Assembly (NCBI RefSeq): GCF_018446385.1
Contig: NC_055986.1
Location: 74,361,659-74,425,658, forward strand
Origin: Zingiber officinale
Taxonomy: Eukaryota; Streptophyta; Magnoliopsida; Zingiberales; Zingiberaceae
DNA length: 64,000 nt
Reading direction: 5' to 3'
This document shows positions 1 through 12,212 of this stretch, piece by piece (position 1 is the first letter of the stretch; each line of letters opens with the position of its first letter). Below the pieces are notes generated by a model. The model had not been told where the DNA came from. It did not search any database and worked only from the letters and a program-made list of their open reading frames with translations. The position numbers and the translations under genes are program-made.

Positions 1-866
1 ATAGGGTCACACACAAAGAGTAATTAGATGGAGATTAGGTTCATTTGATGTATCTAGAGGATTAGGTTCATGTGATGAACCAAATTGGATTAAGAGTAAT
101 CTAAACTAGACTAATTGAGTTGGACTCAATTTGATTCATGTGTTCAATGAATCAATTTAGACTTGGATTCATTGAATCAATTTAATTCAATGAATATAGA
201 TTCATTAAATTAAATTAGTTTGAATCAAATGGTTAGATTTGATCAACCATGGGAGAGAAGAGGTCAAGTTTGACTTGACTTGAGAAGGGAAGATGAAAGG
301 TCAAGTTTGACTTGACCAATGCCACCTCATTTGTGAGTTGGCATAAGGTGGGCTAATGATGATGTTCCACATCATCAAGATTGGCTTATGTGTGTGCCAC
401 ATCATGAGGGAGATCAAGAGTTGTGACTCTTGATATTGCATAGAGGTTTAAAAGCCTCTAAAGTGGTCGGCCACCATTAGAGGAGTATGAGTTACAATTG
501 TGAGAACTCATTCAAGGCTTTATCTTCTTCCTCCTTGTTTCTTCTTCTCTCCCTCTCCTCCACCTTGGCCAAAACCTTCAAGAGTGCTAGCACACTCTAA
601 GGTTTCTTCTCCACCTTTTTGTTCGTGTGGATATACATAAAGGGGTGTTCACTTGACACCCTTGAGATCCGGCGAACCTTGGACGAGCGGGATAAGCGAA
701 GGGTTTCGCATCAAAGGTATAAACTCCTAAACATGTAGATCTAAAGTAGATCTAGGATTAGAAAACTTGTACATGTAAAATTTTAATATTCGCACGGATC
801 CGGTGGCATAGGATTTCGGGGTTTCCACAATGCAAAAGCGATTTTTGCGGCTCGAAAATCCCAACA
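1..866 (+). repeat. 3' part of a copia LTR, family of element A
   Basis: The stretch matches the last half of the element A LTR (13594-14461) base for base over long runs, from the ATAGGGTCACACAC block to the terminal CCAACA. The start lies outside the window. It interrupts the gypsy gag reading frame that continues at 867, so it is a later insertion there. Whether it is a solo LTR or the end of a full element cannot be seen. Confidence 0.85.
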
Positions 867-1482
867 CAATTAACATATATGCTTGATCTACACTTTTGTC
901 CATAAAAGAACCTCCAACTGATGAATCTAATATACTCTTGTCTGAAAAAGAAATTCCCCCATAGAATATGTGCATAATCAACCATTTTTCAAAACCATGA
1001 TGAGGGCACTGTCTTTGAAGACTCTTGAATCTATCCCTTGCTTCAAACAATGATTCTCCATATGCTTGTGCAAAATTTGTTATGCAATTCCTCATATACA
1101 CTGTTATGCTTGGAGGAAAAAAATGATTCAGAAATTGCTTCTCTAATTGCTCCTAACTTGTGATACTTTGAGGATGGAGAGAATATAACTAAGTCCTTGC
1201 TTTATCCTTGATACTGAAAGGAAATGCCATCAATCGAACTGTATCTGCTGACACTCCTTCATATTTCACCATATCACAAATCTCTAAAAATGTTTCAAGA
1301 TGCAGATAAGGACTTTCTGATACTTCTCCTCAAAATTTGTGATCTTGTATCATAAAAATTAACTCTGGGTCTAGTTGGAAACTTTCTGCTTCAATTTGAG
1401 GTTGCACAATGGGAGATAAAAATCTTGCAGAAAAGGATGTAGGAAAATTTCTCATGGGCCTGCTTGACATGTTAGTGCTCAT
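867..1482 (-). pseudogene. Gypsy (Athila/Tat-type) gag fragment
   Basis: Reading the minus strand from an ATG at 1482 gives one frame with internal stops. It contains blocks typical of the plant Retrotrans_gag capsid domain: a run ending SPYLHLETFLEICD, then VSADTVRLMAFPFSIKDKA, then LEKQFLNHFFPPS, and further on FEARDRFKSLQRQCPHHG. These are the conserved capsid motifs of Athila/Tat/Ogre gag (family knowledge). Three in-frame stops are visible, one after HKF, one after DKART and one after SITS. The 3' half is cut off by the copia LTR ending at 866. The order on the minus strand is LTR (1952-5427), primer site (1928-1945), leader, gag, which is the expected order. The protein is dead in this copy. 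Confidence 0.8.
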
Positions 1483-1927
1483 GGATATTCAAGAGAAAAT
1501 TATAAAATGAAGAATCAAAGACAAGAAATAAAATGCAATATGAAAAGCAAGAAAGAAAATGCAGAATTTAAATTGCAAGAAAGAAAGTGCATAATGAAAA
1601 CATGAAAGAAAAGACAAAAGGAAAAAAGAAAAATGTCTAGAATAATTCATATGCTAAAGATTGCAAGATATGTTTACAAAAGAAAAGAATAAAGAAACTA
1701 GATCAAAAGAGAAAACAGAGAAACGTTATATTAGAGTACTAGAAATCAAGAATGCAAAGTTAGAATTAGAATTAGAATTAGATTTGCAACAAAAAGAATT
1801 GTCAAGAATTAGAAAGATATGCAAATGATGAAAACAGAATTCTAAAAGTTAGATTACAACTATGCAAATGAAAAGAGAAGTTAAGTCTAGTCTAACTCAA
1901 TTGAAAATCCCTAATGTTATAGCGCAG
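1483..1927 (-). other. Gypsy 5' leader, non-coding
   Basis: A purine-rich stretch of AAGAAA and AGAAAT runs lies between primer site and gag start on the minus strand. It matches the position of the untranslated leader. No ORF or other signal is visible. Confidence 0.6.
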
Positions 1928-1945
1928 TCCCCGGCAACGGCGCCA
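1928..1945 (-). other. Primer binding site, tRNA-Asp type
   Basis: The minus strand reads TGGCGCCGTTGCCGGGGA, the 18-base complement to the 3' end of tRNA-Asp used by Athila/Tat/Ogre gypsy elements (established knowledge). It lies six bases from the LTR end at 1952. Confidence 0.9.
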
Positions 1946-2251
1946 AAAACTTGTTAACCTCCGCAAGTGTACGAAAATATAACAAGTAATATTAAAGATT
2001 ATCGTATCCACAGGGACTGGAATAAGCACTAAGAATGTCTCAAAGCGAATTAGCTAGACAACAAATCAATGGATTGACAAAGTCTAAGTGTAACTATGAA
2101 AAGTAACAAAGAAATAAAAGAATAGGAAACAAGGAATAGGGCAATGATAAGGGATGTTCTAGGAGTTTTGGTTTCTTTGTAAGGTTCTTCAATGTAAATG
2201 ATTTACCAAATCTTATTTCTCAATTGTCCACCATTTGTAGAAGGTTGTCGG

Positions 2252-3964
2252 TGCAGGGTCTTTCGGACCGCAAAAACTGCTTTTTGCGTTGCGAAAACCC
2301 CGAAATCACATGCCACCGGATCCGTGCGAATATTAAATTTTTCATGTACGTGTTTTCTAATCCTAGATCTACTTTAGATCTATATGTTTAGGAGTTTATA
2401 CCTTTGATGCGAAGCCCTTCGCTTATCCCGCTCGTCCAAGAAGATGTCGGATCTCAAGGGTGTCAAGTGAACACCCCTCTATGTGTATCCACATGAATAA
2501 TTAGGTGGAGAGGAAACCTTAGAGTCTGCTAGCACTCTTTGAGGGTTTCGGCCAAGGAGCAGGAGAGGGAGAGAAGAAGAAGCAAGGAGGAATAATAATG
2601 ATCAATTATAAAAATAAGAGTAAAAAAAATGGCTTAAGTATTTTCATCTAATGAAAATACTTAATGCTCATTAACACCATTAATGAGCCTTAATGAATAT
2701 TTAATGAATATTCATTCTTCATTAAATGGTCATTTTGAAACTCATTCGAAATTTGAATCTAAAATTCAAATTGAGTTCCATTTATCATTGAATTCAAAAT
2801 TCAATGAATATCATCATTAAGCCTCACTTGAGTCTAACTCAAGTCTAGCCTCACATGAGTCTAACTCAAGTCTAACTCAATCAAGTCTTACTCAATTAAT
2901 CTAATTTGGATTACTCTTAATCCAATTCGGTTCATCACATGAACCTAATCCTCTTGGTTCATCATATGAACCGAATCTCCATCTAATTGTCCTTTGTGTG
3001 TGACCCTATAGGTTCTTGTAACGTTGGCCATGCTCCTAAACTCATTTAGAAGCATAAGTAATGAGAGGTATCTAGCAACACATCATTACTACCCAAGTTA
3101 CAAGAATGTTGAGATCCAACATCACCTTGTGACTACTAATTGTGACTCTTCATAATATATGACAATGTCCTTCTATCCTTGACATCTAGATTGATCAATG
3201 TGAGGCATAGACCGTGTCATCCTCTAATCAATCTAAATCTTGAACTCCAAGTAGACTCACTCTAATCAAATGAGCTCAATATCTCATATTGACTCATTGG
3301 GCATGGTCATGCACTTAGTGGTCTCACCTTATCAAGAATAATGATGTCACTCCCGTCATATAGGAGGGATAGATCTCATCTACATCACTCACATCCCTCC
3401 GCATAATTTGTTACATACCCAGTAATCGTCTTTATAGTCCACCCAGTTACGGGTGATGTTTGACAAAGCCAAAGAATGCAACTCCTTATGTAGGGAACCA
3501 TGGTGACTTCAGGTCCAAGGACTAGCAGTCATACTAATAGCCACATGAGAAAGTATATGACACTCATATAACGATCCATGATACTTTCTCATGGCGGGTC
3601 ATTCAGTATACATTCTCCAATGCATACCCATGTGTCAACTTGATATCTCTATATCCATGACTTGTGAGATCAAGTCATCGAGTTGACCTACATGCTAGTC
3701 TCATCGCATTAACATTGTCCCTGAATGTTAATACTTAACTAGGAATGATTAAGAGTAGCGTTCCCTATATCATCTCACTATCGATTCAACCAATCGATTG
3801 ATATAGGTAAGAACCTTCTACTCAAGGACGCTATTATACTTAGCTATTTGACACTAATACAAGTAAGTATAATAACCAAAACAAAAGCCTTTATATATAG
3901 GAATATGATACTATGAGTGTATACAATAATCATCATATGATTGGCTCTAGGGCTCTAACTAACA
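2252..3964 (-). mobile_element. Solo LTR of element A family with target duplication
   Basis: On the minus strand it reads TGTTAGTTAGAGCCCTAGAGCC to ...GACCCTGCA. It aligns along its length with the element A LTR (12635-14461). It is flanked by GTCGG at 2247-2251 and 3965-3969, a perfect 5-bp target duplication. There is no internal coding DNA, so it is a solo LTR left by LTR-LTR recombination. Confidence 0.9.
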
Positions 3965-4705
3965 GTCGGCTCTCTCTTGCAATAGACAACCGGCCTAGGA
4001 CTGAAATCTATATCTAAATGCGATCAATTAGATATGAGCCTATGTTGTCCTTACACAGGCATGTTCCTGTCACGAAGATCCCTCAGAAAATCAACATATA
4101 AATCATTACCTCTCAACCCATAAGATATAAAGATTAATGCATAAATCTATCCTACCCTCTTGAATTATCTTATTTCCCCCTAAAGCTCATCCCTCAAACG
4201 TCTTTACACGGGCTTGCACCTTTCGCGTGCTTCCCTCAAAAAATCGAGTGAGAGATAATCTCTACAAGATCCACAAGACATTCAAACAACAAATCAAGAA
4301 TGTGAATTAGGTCCAAATCACAACAATACATCCAAGATTTAATTGATACAAACAGGGTAAAATCATAGAAATAGGGAATTGGCAAATCCACAAGAGTTTA
4401 TATCAAGAAATTCTTACAAATACTCCCTCCATCCTAGAACGAAAAGATCTACTCCATGAATCGTAGAGAAAAACTCGAAGAAATACAAATCACAAGCATT
4501 CTTGATCCCCCAATACAAGACGAGCAAAGAAGAAAACTTATCTACAAAGAAGACGGTCTTCGGATCCAATCCACGCTTCCGGAGTCGAATCGGTGAAGAT
4601 CTTCCCTTAGATCACCCAGAAATCCACCCAAGAATGGAAGGAATCGCCCAAATCTTCCTTTCTCCCAAAGGGGAGAAGATCCCCTTTCAAATCAAGGAGG
4701 AAGGC

Positions 4706-4715
4706 TTATATATAG
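4706..4715 (-). promoter_or_regulatory. Probable TATA box of the gypsy LTR
   Basis: The minus strand reads CTATATATAA. It lies about 710 bases into the LTR on that strand and 17 bases downstream of the nearest CGGCC-type palindrome copy. Transcription start is inferred, not shown. Confidence 0.5.
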
Positions 4716-4730
4716 GTGAGGTTTGGGCGC

Positions 4731-5186
4731 CACACGGCCCCGAGGCACGGCCGTGTGAGGTTCACACGGCCTGCCTCACTCCCCTCTCTGCACAACTCAC
4801 ACGGCCGTGTGTGAGACACGGTCGTGGTAGGGTCACACACGGTCGTGGCACACCCTACATCTGCTACCTTCGCATGGTCGTGTAGATCTTCACGGCCTGG
4901 GAAGTCTTTGGCACTGGAGATCTCGCACAGCTGTGTAGTGCACACGGCCAGGCCCTTCATGGTCTCTAGAAACCTCACACGACCGTGTAGATTTACACGG
5001 CCATGTATGTCTTCAACACTGGAATGCTAGTATGACCGTGTACTGCACACGACCTGCTCCTGCTGGCTCCATATCTTGACACGGTCGTGTGAGGTTCACA
5101 CGGCCGTGGCAACTTCCTTCTTTGTTTCAGCCACATGGCCAGAAATATCCACACGGCCAGGGCAACCCCCCATGGCAGGGCCGTGT
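4731..5186. repeat. Array of CACGGCCGTG-type palindromes in the gypsy LTR
   Basis: More than ten copies or near copies of ACACGGCCGTGT occur here, some perfect (4746-4755; 4798-4811) and many with one CpG lost (CACGGTCGTG, ACACGACCGTGT). They often come as close pairs joined by a short TGAGGTTC or TAGATTT spacer. The block lies upstream of the TATA box on the LTR's strand. It is far more GC-rich than its surroundings. Confidence 0.85.
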
Positions 5187-5439
5187 GGGGTTCAGGAATG
5201 ATGCCTTCCTCCTTTGCTCTACTTGCAGATTTAGCCTTGAACATGAAATCTTCACCAAATTCGACTCTTGTGTACAAAAAATGCACAAAAGAAGATCTCT
5301 GAACAAAAAGAGTAAATATGCTAAATGGAAAGATGGAAGTACGAAAATACGTAGATAAAGCATGTACAAAGTATGTAAATGTGCGTCAAAGCATGCTAAT
5401 AAGTGTATACAATCTACGCACATCACAAAGCATTACCAG

Positions 5440-5668
5440 TTTACTATGACAATAATGGGGTCATTGCACTTGCCAAGAAACGTAAATCTCATCAATGATC
5501 TAAACATATATTTCATCACTATCACTTGATTAGGGAGATCATAAGTAATGAAATACAAATTGAGAAAATTCCCACCAAAAGCAATCTAGTAGATCCTTTG
5601 ACAAAACCTCAACCTCAAATTAAGTTTGAGAGGCATGCACAGGCCTATGATATTAGCTACCAAGGTGA
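5440..5668 (+). pseudogene. Copia pol remnant: C-terminal RNase H
   Basis: One frame gives VYYDNNGVIALAKKRKSHQ, a stop, SKHIFHHYHLIREIIS, then KSNLVDPLTKPQPQ. These are the conserved YCDNNGA, KHI..RYHLIRE and N.ADPLTK blocks of copia RNase H. The stop falls where family members have arginine, consistent with CGA to TGA. The upstream part of the gene is missing because the gypsy LTR ends at 5427, so the gypsy element inserted into this copy. The frame ends at a TAA shortly before the purine tract and LTR. Confidence 0.85.
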
Positions 5669-5692
5669 TTAACTTTAGGCCAAGTGAGAGTA

Positions 5693-6790
5693 TGTTATAT
5701 TTTAGAGATATCCTAAATACAATTACTTTAATTATTATCTTAGTTATTTGATAAATAAAACTTATTATTTGGGTGCACATTCTATAAGTATATGATTTGA
5801 TCTTAAACTCAATTAATTAAGTCCACAATATAAAATATAGCATGAGAGAAATTATGATTGGATTACAATTAGTGGGTATCTCATCATGTGTAATTATGTG
5901 CATATTGAAATCTTCCATAGTCAATGAATTGATGAGAATAGGCATCATCAATTATATGAGACAAGTGCATGTTATACTCTTTGATTTATTTAAGCAATTG
6001 ATCCTCACTAGATGAAAATATAGGGATGCTGAGAATTAACATATGGATGATAGTTAATGGTAGCTAGTTCATTAGATGTAACTTATTATGAGACTTCATA
6101 TGTTTGTTTACATGTCAATGAAGATCTCATTATAACTTGAGTGTAAATTTCTTTAGACTTAAGGTATTCAAATCATCTTAGTCATAAAGGCTTATATTTT
6201 GACATCTTAGCTAAACATCTCCTAAGAGATGTAATTTTGGGATGATTGAGTATAAGTTAGTGTGTTCAAAGGTGTTTGAATAGCCCACAAGGGATTTATC
6301 ACTCCTTTTATAAGGAGACATATACCCTATGATTTATTGGCAGTACTATTACTGATAAGTCTTTGACCAAAGCAAACATGTCAAGAGGATGGCCTTCGTG
6401 GACATGTGTTTTCTCTTTGAGTAATTTGAATCCACAATATAAGGAACTACAACTTAGACTAGGTGTAACGTAGTTAGCATAGTGGGGATTAACACATAGA
6501 TCATATCCTGAGCCAAATAAGTATAAGATGAGTAAAAGGAATAAAAACACTGATAACTGTAGCTGCCGAAGGGTTCAAAATATGTTCTAAAGTTAATTGT
6601 GATTTTCGATCAATTGAGGGTCATGATGTAAAGTGTCAATTATGATCTATTCATCATTTATGATTAATTTAAAATAACCAACATAACTAGAAACTTTTTG
6701 GGTCACACACACTATGAATATATCTTAAGGATCTAAAAACAAGTTAGAGAATAATATTCTCAAAGAGAGAGATTAAGTTTAGTTGGAACA
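5693..6790 (+). repeat. Copia 3' LTR (old)
   Basis: It starts TGTTATATTTTAGAG directly after a purine tract (AAGTGAGAGTA, 5682-5692) that follows the RNase H remnant. The right end is placed at TTGGAACA, 6790, by its terminal ACA. The partner LTR lies outside the window, so the right border is approximate. The DNA is AT-rich with no ORF. Confidence 0.6.
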
Positions 6791-6999
6791 GACAAAGGGA
6801 AAATATGGAAAGTGTTTGATGCACTGGAAGCACTTTAGGCCACACCTCTTGTAGGTGAGTCAGGCCTACTCATGCGACATGGGCTTAGATTTTTGTTTAC
6901 GCCTCTTTTAGGAAAGTTTGGGCTTACATATATGATATATGCTTGGGTTTATTCCTCAAGCATTAATGAAGAGATATAAAAAGACCTCTTCATGAAATA

Positions 7000-7568
7000 A
7001 AAAAATAGGGTTTTTATTAGTCTATACCTAATGCAACCACATATTCCACAAGAAGGGTAATTGATACAATCCACGTATTTCTTCCAATATAAAATACAAT
7101 CATTGGAACATGCATGAATTTTTTCATAGTCCACACCTAATTCAACTAAGGATTTCTTCACAGAATACACTGATAAAGGTAATTCATTACCATCTGGAAG
7201 CATTTCTCTAAACAAAGAAAGAATGTCTCTGAATTTTTTATCACTCCAACTATATTTGACTTTCAAGTTGTACAAGGAAATTATATTTGCCTTGTTGGGC
7301 TTGTTCACTATCATTCATTGAGATGACAAATGATGGTTTTTCTCCATACCATATCCACACTGCGTATGTTAAATCCATACCATTACTTCGTAAATAAGCC
7401 TTTGTGATGTCAATATTATTTCTTCTTAGATTACCATGAACACTTAGCATACAAACAAGATATTGCATTAAAATCATTAGAATTTTGCATTGAATATTGC
7501 AAGAAGGACTCTAATCTAATCGCATATTCACGTGATAATCTATCCTTAGACATCCACTCTTCGTCCAT
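7000..7568 (-). pseudogene. CACTA (En/Spm-type) transposase fragment
   Basis: The minus strand from about 7568 gives a degraded Transpos_assoc-like start (MSKDR, then RSNGMDLTYAVWIWYGEKP). In a second segment it gives YNLKVKYSWSDKKFRDILSLF, LFREMLPDGNELPLSVYSVK, then LGVDYEKIHACSNDCILYWK and a Cys-x2-Cys pair. The latter is the recognisable beginning of the TNP2/Transposase_21 domain of plant CACTA elements. The catalytic part is absent and the segments lie in different frames with stops between them. It is on the same strand as the CACTA-type terminus at 12212 and may belong to that element. It is not functional. Confidence 0.75.
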
Positions 7569-8029
7569 TCTAGTATATAAAAAATCCTGTTTTCATCAAA
7601 AAAAATCCCCTTTTCATAAAAAAAAATAGTACATAAAAAAATCAATTAACAATGAAATAAACTTTCATAATACTTAGCACCAATAGATAATATTATTGTA
7701 GCATTGTAGCTAATACCAATAGATCATATTAATCACTAACATTAAAACTTTCAAAAAATAAAGGAGATATAACTACTTCATAAACTGATTTAATATTTAG
7801 TAACATCTTAACATATATTTACATGGAAAATGATAAATCTAATATTTGTGTTCTACCCTAATATAACAAATGAACTAATTTATCAGTCTCCTTCCTTTCA
7901 TAGCTAAGTTGACAAATTTATTAGCTGTGAACCGAAAGTAATCGATGAGAAAATATTGTGATGATCACACATGCCAGAATTATCCTAGTTGAATGATAAA
8001 ATTTTCTCATTTTCATTAAAAAGTTTGTT
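7569..8029. other. AT-rich spacer
   Basis: Poly-A runs and short AT repeats are all that is visible. No gene or repeat border was recognised. It probably belongs to the decayed CACTA element on whose strand its neighbours lie. Confidence 0.4.
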
Positions 8030-8034
8030 CACTC

Positions 8035-10544
8035 TATTGGTTTCTACTCAGAATACCGTCCTAGTTCCCCTGTACAAAAATTTGTACAAGCATAGAACTA
8101 TCCTAGCTACCCATGTGCTCTACTAAAGTTAAATTTGGATTGCAAATGATGCTTAAAATTATTAATCCAAATTTCCCCTTTAAAAGTTAAACTTGGATTG
8201 GGAACGAAACTTAACATTCTTACTCCAAGTTCAACCGATGAGATCTTCCTAAGTTAAATCATATTATAGAAGTTATCAAATATCTATTTCTAAGATCGGC
8301 TTCCAGGTTAAACATGGCGAGACACTAGGCCTTCTTGGATATGGGATCATCTACCACTTCCTAGACAAAGCCTCACAGAGAAATTTGATATTTAACTTCT
8401 TACAGTAAACTAGGTTTAACTATAGAGACCTCAATAGAAGCACAATATCGAAACGAAAATCGATAACAAAAACGATAACTAAAACCGATAACCTCTTGTG
8501 TTTGGTTTTACAAGATCTATACAAAAGGCTGAACTAGTCATGATGCGGAAACTAATAACTAGTTATACCTTTCGTAGCTTATAGACTACTTAATCTTCTA
8601 TTGTATTCCTCTCCTTCTCTTGAACGTCATGTGGGCGACGATCTTCCAAGAGGTAGTCCACCCAAGCTTCTTCCAAAGCTTCCAAGATTCGGCCACCAAC
8701 TTTCCTCCAAGGGATGCTAGACAAGAGAGCTTCCTTCTCTTCTTCTTCTCCTTCAAACAACCGGCCACCAAGAGATCTATCTCCACACCAAGATGCTGCT
8801 GGCCACCAAGAGGGAAAACAAAGGAGAAGAGAGAAAGAGCAAGGGTCGACCACCAAGGAAGAATAGAGAGGAATAGAAGAAGTGTTATAGGATAAGGCAC
8901 CCCCTCCTTCTCTTTTATATTCCTTGGTGATTGCAAAAAAAGGAAAGTTTTATAACAAAAATAAAACTTCATTTTTCTCTATGATATGGCAGCCATATGC
9001 TTATCCTCCAAGTAAGGAAAGATTTTAAACAAAATTAAAATCTCTCTTTTAAAATCCCTTTTGTGGATAGTTATAAAAGGAATATTTTATAAATTAAAAT
9101 CTCTCTCTTTTAAATCCTTTTATGGATATCTATAAAAGATAAGATTTAAAATAAAACATGGTTTCAAAAGGAAAGTTTTATCAAAAATTAAAATCTTTCT
9201 TTCACATTATAGATAACTACAAATAAGGAAAGATTTCAAATCTCTCTTTTATTCCTTTGTAGAAATTTATAAAAGGAAAGATTCTAAAATTTAAAACTCT
9301 CTTTTAAAATTAACATAAAAGGAAAGTTTTTAACAAAATAAAAACTCCCTTTTATTTCCTTTTATGACCGATTTAAAAAAGGAAAGTTTTATATTAAAAT
9401 CATCCTTTTAAATCCTTTTTATGGATCTCTATAAAAGGAAAGATTTTACAAAATAAAACTTTCTTCTTTTCATGATGTGGCCGACCACATGCTTAGGCAC
9501 CAAGCAAGGCTTGGTCGGCCCTAGCTTGGGCTCCAAGCTTAGCTTGGTCGACCCCTTGCTTGGTCTCCAAGCAAGGCTTGGTCGGCCCTAACTTGGGCCT
9601 TAAGAAGCTAGACTTTAGGTGGATATAATGCTTTATATAAGAGGCTACAATAGGGACCTAGAGGAGGAATTGACTTTGGTCTCCCGATGAGCTTGAGCTT
9701 CCCGTGTTCGCCCCGAACACCCAACTCAAGTTCATCAATAATAACTCATACCACTAAAGAGTTATTATTACACTACCATACCAATCCCATATTATAATAT
9801 GGGCTCCTTCTTATTATGAGTGTGTTAGTCTCCATATGTTTAAGATATTGAATGCCCACTAATTAAATGAGTTACTGACAACTCACTTAATTAATATCTA
9901 GCTCCAAGAGTAGAACCACTCAACCTTATTGTCATCACGGACTAAGTCCACCTATAGGATTTACATGACAATCCTTATGAGCTCCTCAAGGGGACATCAT
10001 CAACCTAGATTACTAGGACACAGTTTTATTCTATAATCAACAACACACCATATAAATAATATCATTTCCCAACTTATCGAGCTTATTGATTTAACGAGCT
10101 AAATCACACCCTTTGATAAATTAAAGAAATAAATATTAAATATACGTGCTTGTTATTAAATCATGATTAAGAGTATACACTTCCATAATAACAGAGGTTT
10201 TGTTCTTTTATATAGTCAGTATAAAAAGAAACTATCTCAAATGGTCATGCTCAATACACTCATAGTGTACTAGTATAATTTATTAGTCAAGATAAACTAA
10301 TACCTAATTACACTACAACCACTCCAATGGTTTGTCTCATTCCATCTTGGTTGTGAGCAACTGTTTATAATTTATAAGGAACTGATAACATGAACTTCTG
10401 TGTATCTCCTCACACCATGTTATCTATAATATAAATTAAACGGGCAACTACACTTAGCATAAATGTAGACATTTGACCAATATGATTCTTATTTCTAAAT
10501 AAATGTTTATACAAAAAGCTAGGCTTTTAGTATACATTCCAACA
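8035..10544 (-). mobile_element. Solo LTR related to element C, with target duplication
   Basis: The ends are TATTGG...CCAACA on the plus strand. It is flanked by CACTC at 8030-8034 and 10545-10549, a perfect 5-bp duplication. It follows the same order of blocks as the element C LTRs: GTACAAAAATTTGTACA, ATGGCGAGGC, GGCCACCAA-rich stretch, AT-rich ladder of AAGGAAAG units, TTGGTCGGCC cluster, TTTATAATTTATAAGG. It is clearly diverged from them. There is no coding DNA, so it is a solo LTR. Apparent reading frames at 8590-8970 are part of the LTR. Confidence 0.9.
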
Positions 10545-10824
10545 CACTCATCAGTTCATCACTATGTTGTGGCATGTGAAAATGGCAACTACATAGATTT
10601 TGGGAAAACTAATTCATTTGTGATATAGTCGAACAATGAAAAAATGAGACGAAAACTTTGTACCAAATTAGAGAATAACATTACAAGAGGAAAAATGTCA
10701 TGAAACGATTATTACCTTGATGGAGATGTTGTCATTGTGCTTTTTCAATAAGTCTAGAAGAACTCAAGTTTAGTATCCTCTATAACTTAACAGGCCAAGA
10801 TCAGACAATGATCTCTCTGGTTGT

Positions 10825-11407
10825 AAGAAAGTATAATATGATCAAATTAGATATTATCCCAGAAAAATATCTCCTTCACCACATAACTAACTCAAACACA
10901 CAAAATTGAAACAATAAGGAGAATGAGAAATCCAAATAATTTGAAGCAATAAAAAAGGTGGGAGAGTTAAAAACAAGATGTTTACCGTCGCTTCAATAAC
11001 TTGACACAACAAGTACTCCTGCTCCAAACCCTTGGTTTGCTTTGATGGAGAGACTACAGGGAAGGAAGAAGAGGGAAGAACTCGTGAGAGGCGACCACAC
11101 TGTCAAACACTAACAAAAATAGAAATAAAAAGAAAGTATAATGTGATCAGATAAGATGTTATCCTAGACAAACATCTCCTTCATCACATAACTAACCTCA
11201 AACACACAAAATTGAAACAGAGAGGAGAATGAGAAATCCAATAATTTAAAGCAATAAAAACAAAAGGAGAGTTAGAAACAAGGTGTTTATCGTCGCTTCA
11301 ATAACTTGCCACAATAAGTTCTCCTGCTCTAAACCCTAGTTCTACTTCGATGGAGAGACATCAAGGAAGGAAGAAGAGGGAAGAACTTGCAAGAGGTGAC
11401 CACAATT
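10825..11407. repeat. Tandem duplication, period 305 bp
   Basis: The unit starting AAGAAAGTATAAT at 10825 recurs at 11130 with the same order of blocks (ATCTCCTTCA.CACATAACTAAC, ACACACAAAATTGAAACA, GTCGCTTCAATAACTTG, GGAAGGAAGAAGAGGGAAGA). A third partial copy of about 80 bp follows at 11499. Copies differ by scattered substitutions and small indels. Confidence 0.85.
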
Positions 11408-11498
11408 GTGCATTAATCCAAATCAGAAGGGGTGGAAGGGTTGTGGTTTCGGTGTCGGGTGTATGCTTCTTAGGGTTAACCCCTCCCAACCATCTTAG

Positions 11499-11740
11499 TG
11501 TTTACTATCGCTTCAATAACTTGACGCAACAAGTTCTCCTGCTCCAAACCTTAGATTTGCTTCGGTGAAGAGACGATAGGGAAGGAATGGTTTTGGCATC
11601 GGGTGAAGAGTTGGCAGGGAAGGAATGGTTTCGATGTCGGTAGGGAAGGAATGGTTTTGGCATCGGGTGAAGAGATGGTAGGGAAGGAATGGTTTTGACG
11701 TCGGGTGAAGAGACAGTAGGGAAGGAATGGTTTCCTCTAA
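11499..11740. repeat. Minisatellite of GGGAAGGAATGG units
   Basis: After the third partial copy of the 305-bp unit there are five copies of TAGGGAAGGAATGGTTTTGG followed by a CATCGGGTGAAGAGA-type block, some shortened. Such subterminal repeats are common in CACTA elements. Confidence 0.8.
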
Positions 11741-12212
11741 CCTTCATTTAATTTTTTTTTTTGTGATTACTAATTTTTTTCGCACACATGTCCTAATTTT
11801 TTTTGCTAATTTTAAGGTGGGGAAAAGCACAACAATTATAATTTCATTGACAATGGGTTATAACTGTTGTCTTATTATCATAATGACAACGGTTTATGCA
11901 TCGTTGTTCCAAGCATTATAAAAATATTCTCAATTATAATGGTTCATTTAATTGTTGTCTTAACTGTTGTTAAGATGAAAAAAAAACTTTTAAAGACAAC
12001 TATTTTAGAAAATCATTATAAAATATGTTATTATTTAAAAAAAAATTATTACCCTAAACGACAATGGATAGTGTCAAATCATTATTTTTGGGATAATTAT
12101 TGTATCAAAAATAATGCTTATTAAAAGTTATTATCTTTTACCAAATTTATAATATTTTTTTCTTAAAAATGTTGTTTTTATAGTTTTACATTTTAATAGT
12201 TTTATTGTAGTG
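11741..12212 (-). mobile_element. CACTA-like terminus with subterminal repeats
   Basis: The minus strand begins at 12212 with CACTACAATAAAACT, the form of a CACTA transposon terminus. Inward lies AT-rich DNA with repeated ACAACGGTT/ATAATGACAA-type motifs. Together with the transposase fragment at 7000-7568 on the same strand, this suggests one decayed CACTA element interrupted by the solo LTR at 8035-10544. The opposite terminus was not found. Confidence 0.5.

Larger units (their letters stand above)
1952..5427 (-). repeat. Gypsy LTR, interrupted by a solo copia LTR
   Basis: The LTR runs from TGTTAACC (next to the primer site) to CACATCACA at 5427, so on its own strand it is TG...CA. Removing the nested solo LTR (2252-3964) and one 5-bp duplication leaves about 1.76 kb. 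The TATCCACAGGGACTGG block near 2010 is typical of Athila/Tat LTR ends. Beyond 5427 a copia RNase H remnant begins. The outer border is inferred from that switch and the CA end, so it is a little uncertain. Confidence 0.75.

Noticed and set aside
4502..5426. Overlapping short frames on both strands, Pro/Arg/Gly-rich
   Set aside because: They arise from the CACGGCCGTG repeat array in the gypsy LTR and match no protein.
8590..8972. Frames on both strands resembling a small basic protein
   Set aside because: They are part of the solo LTR. Equivalent frames recur in the element C LTRs (30800, 38160) with the same repeat-derived sequence.
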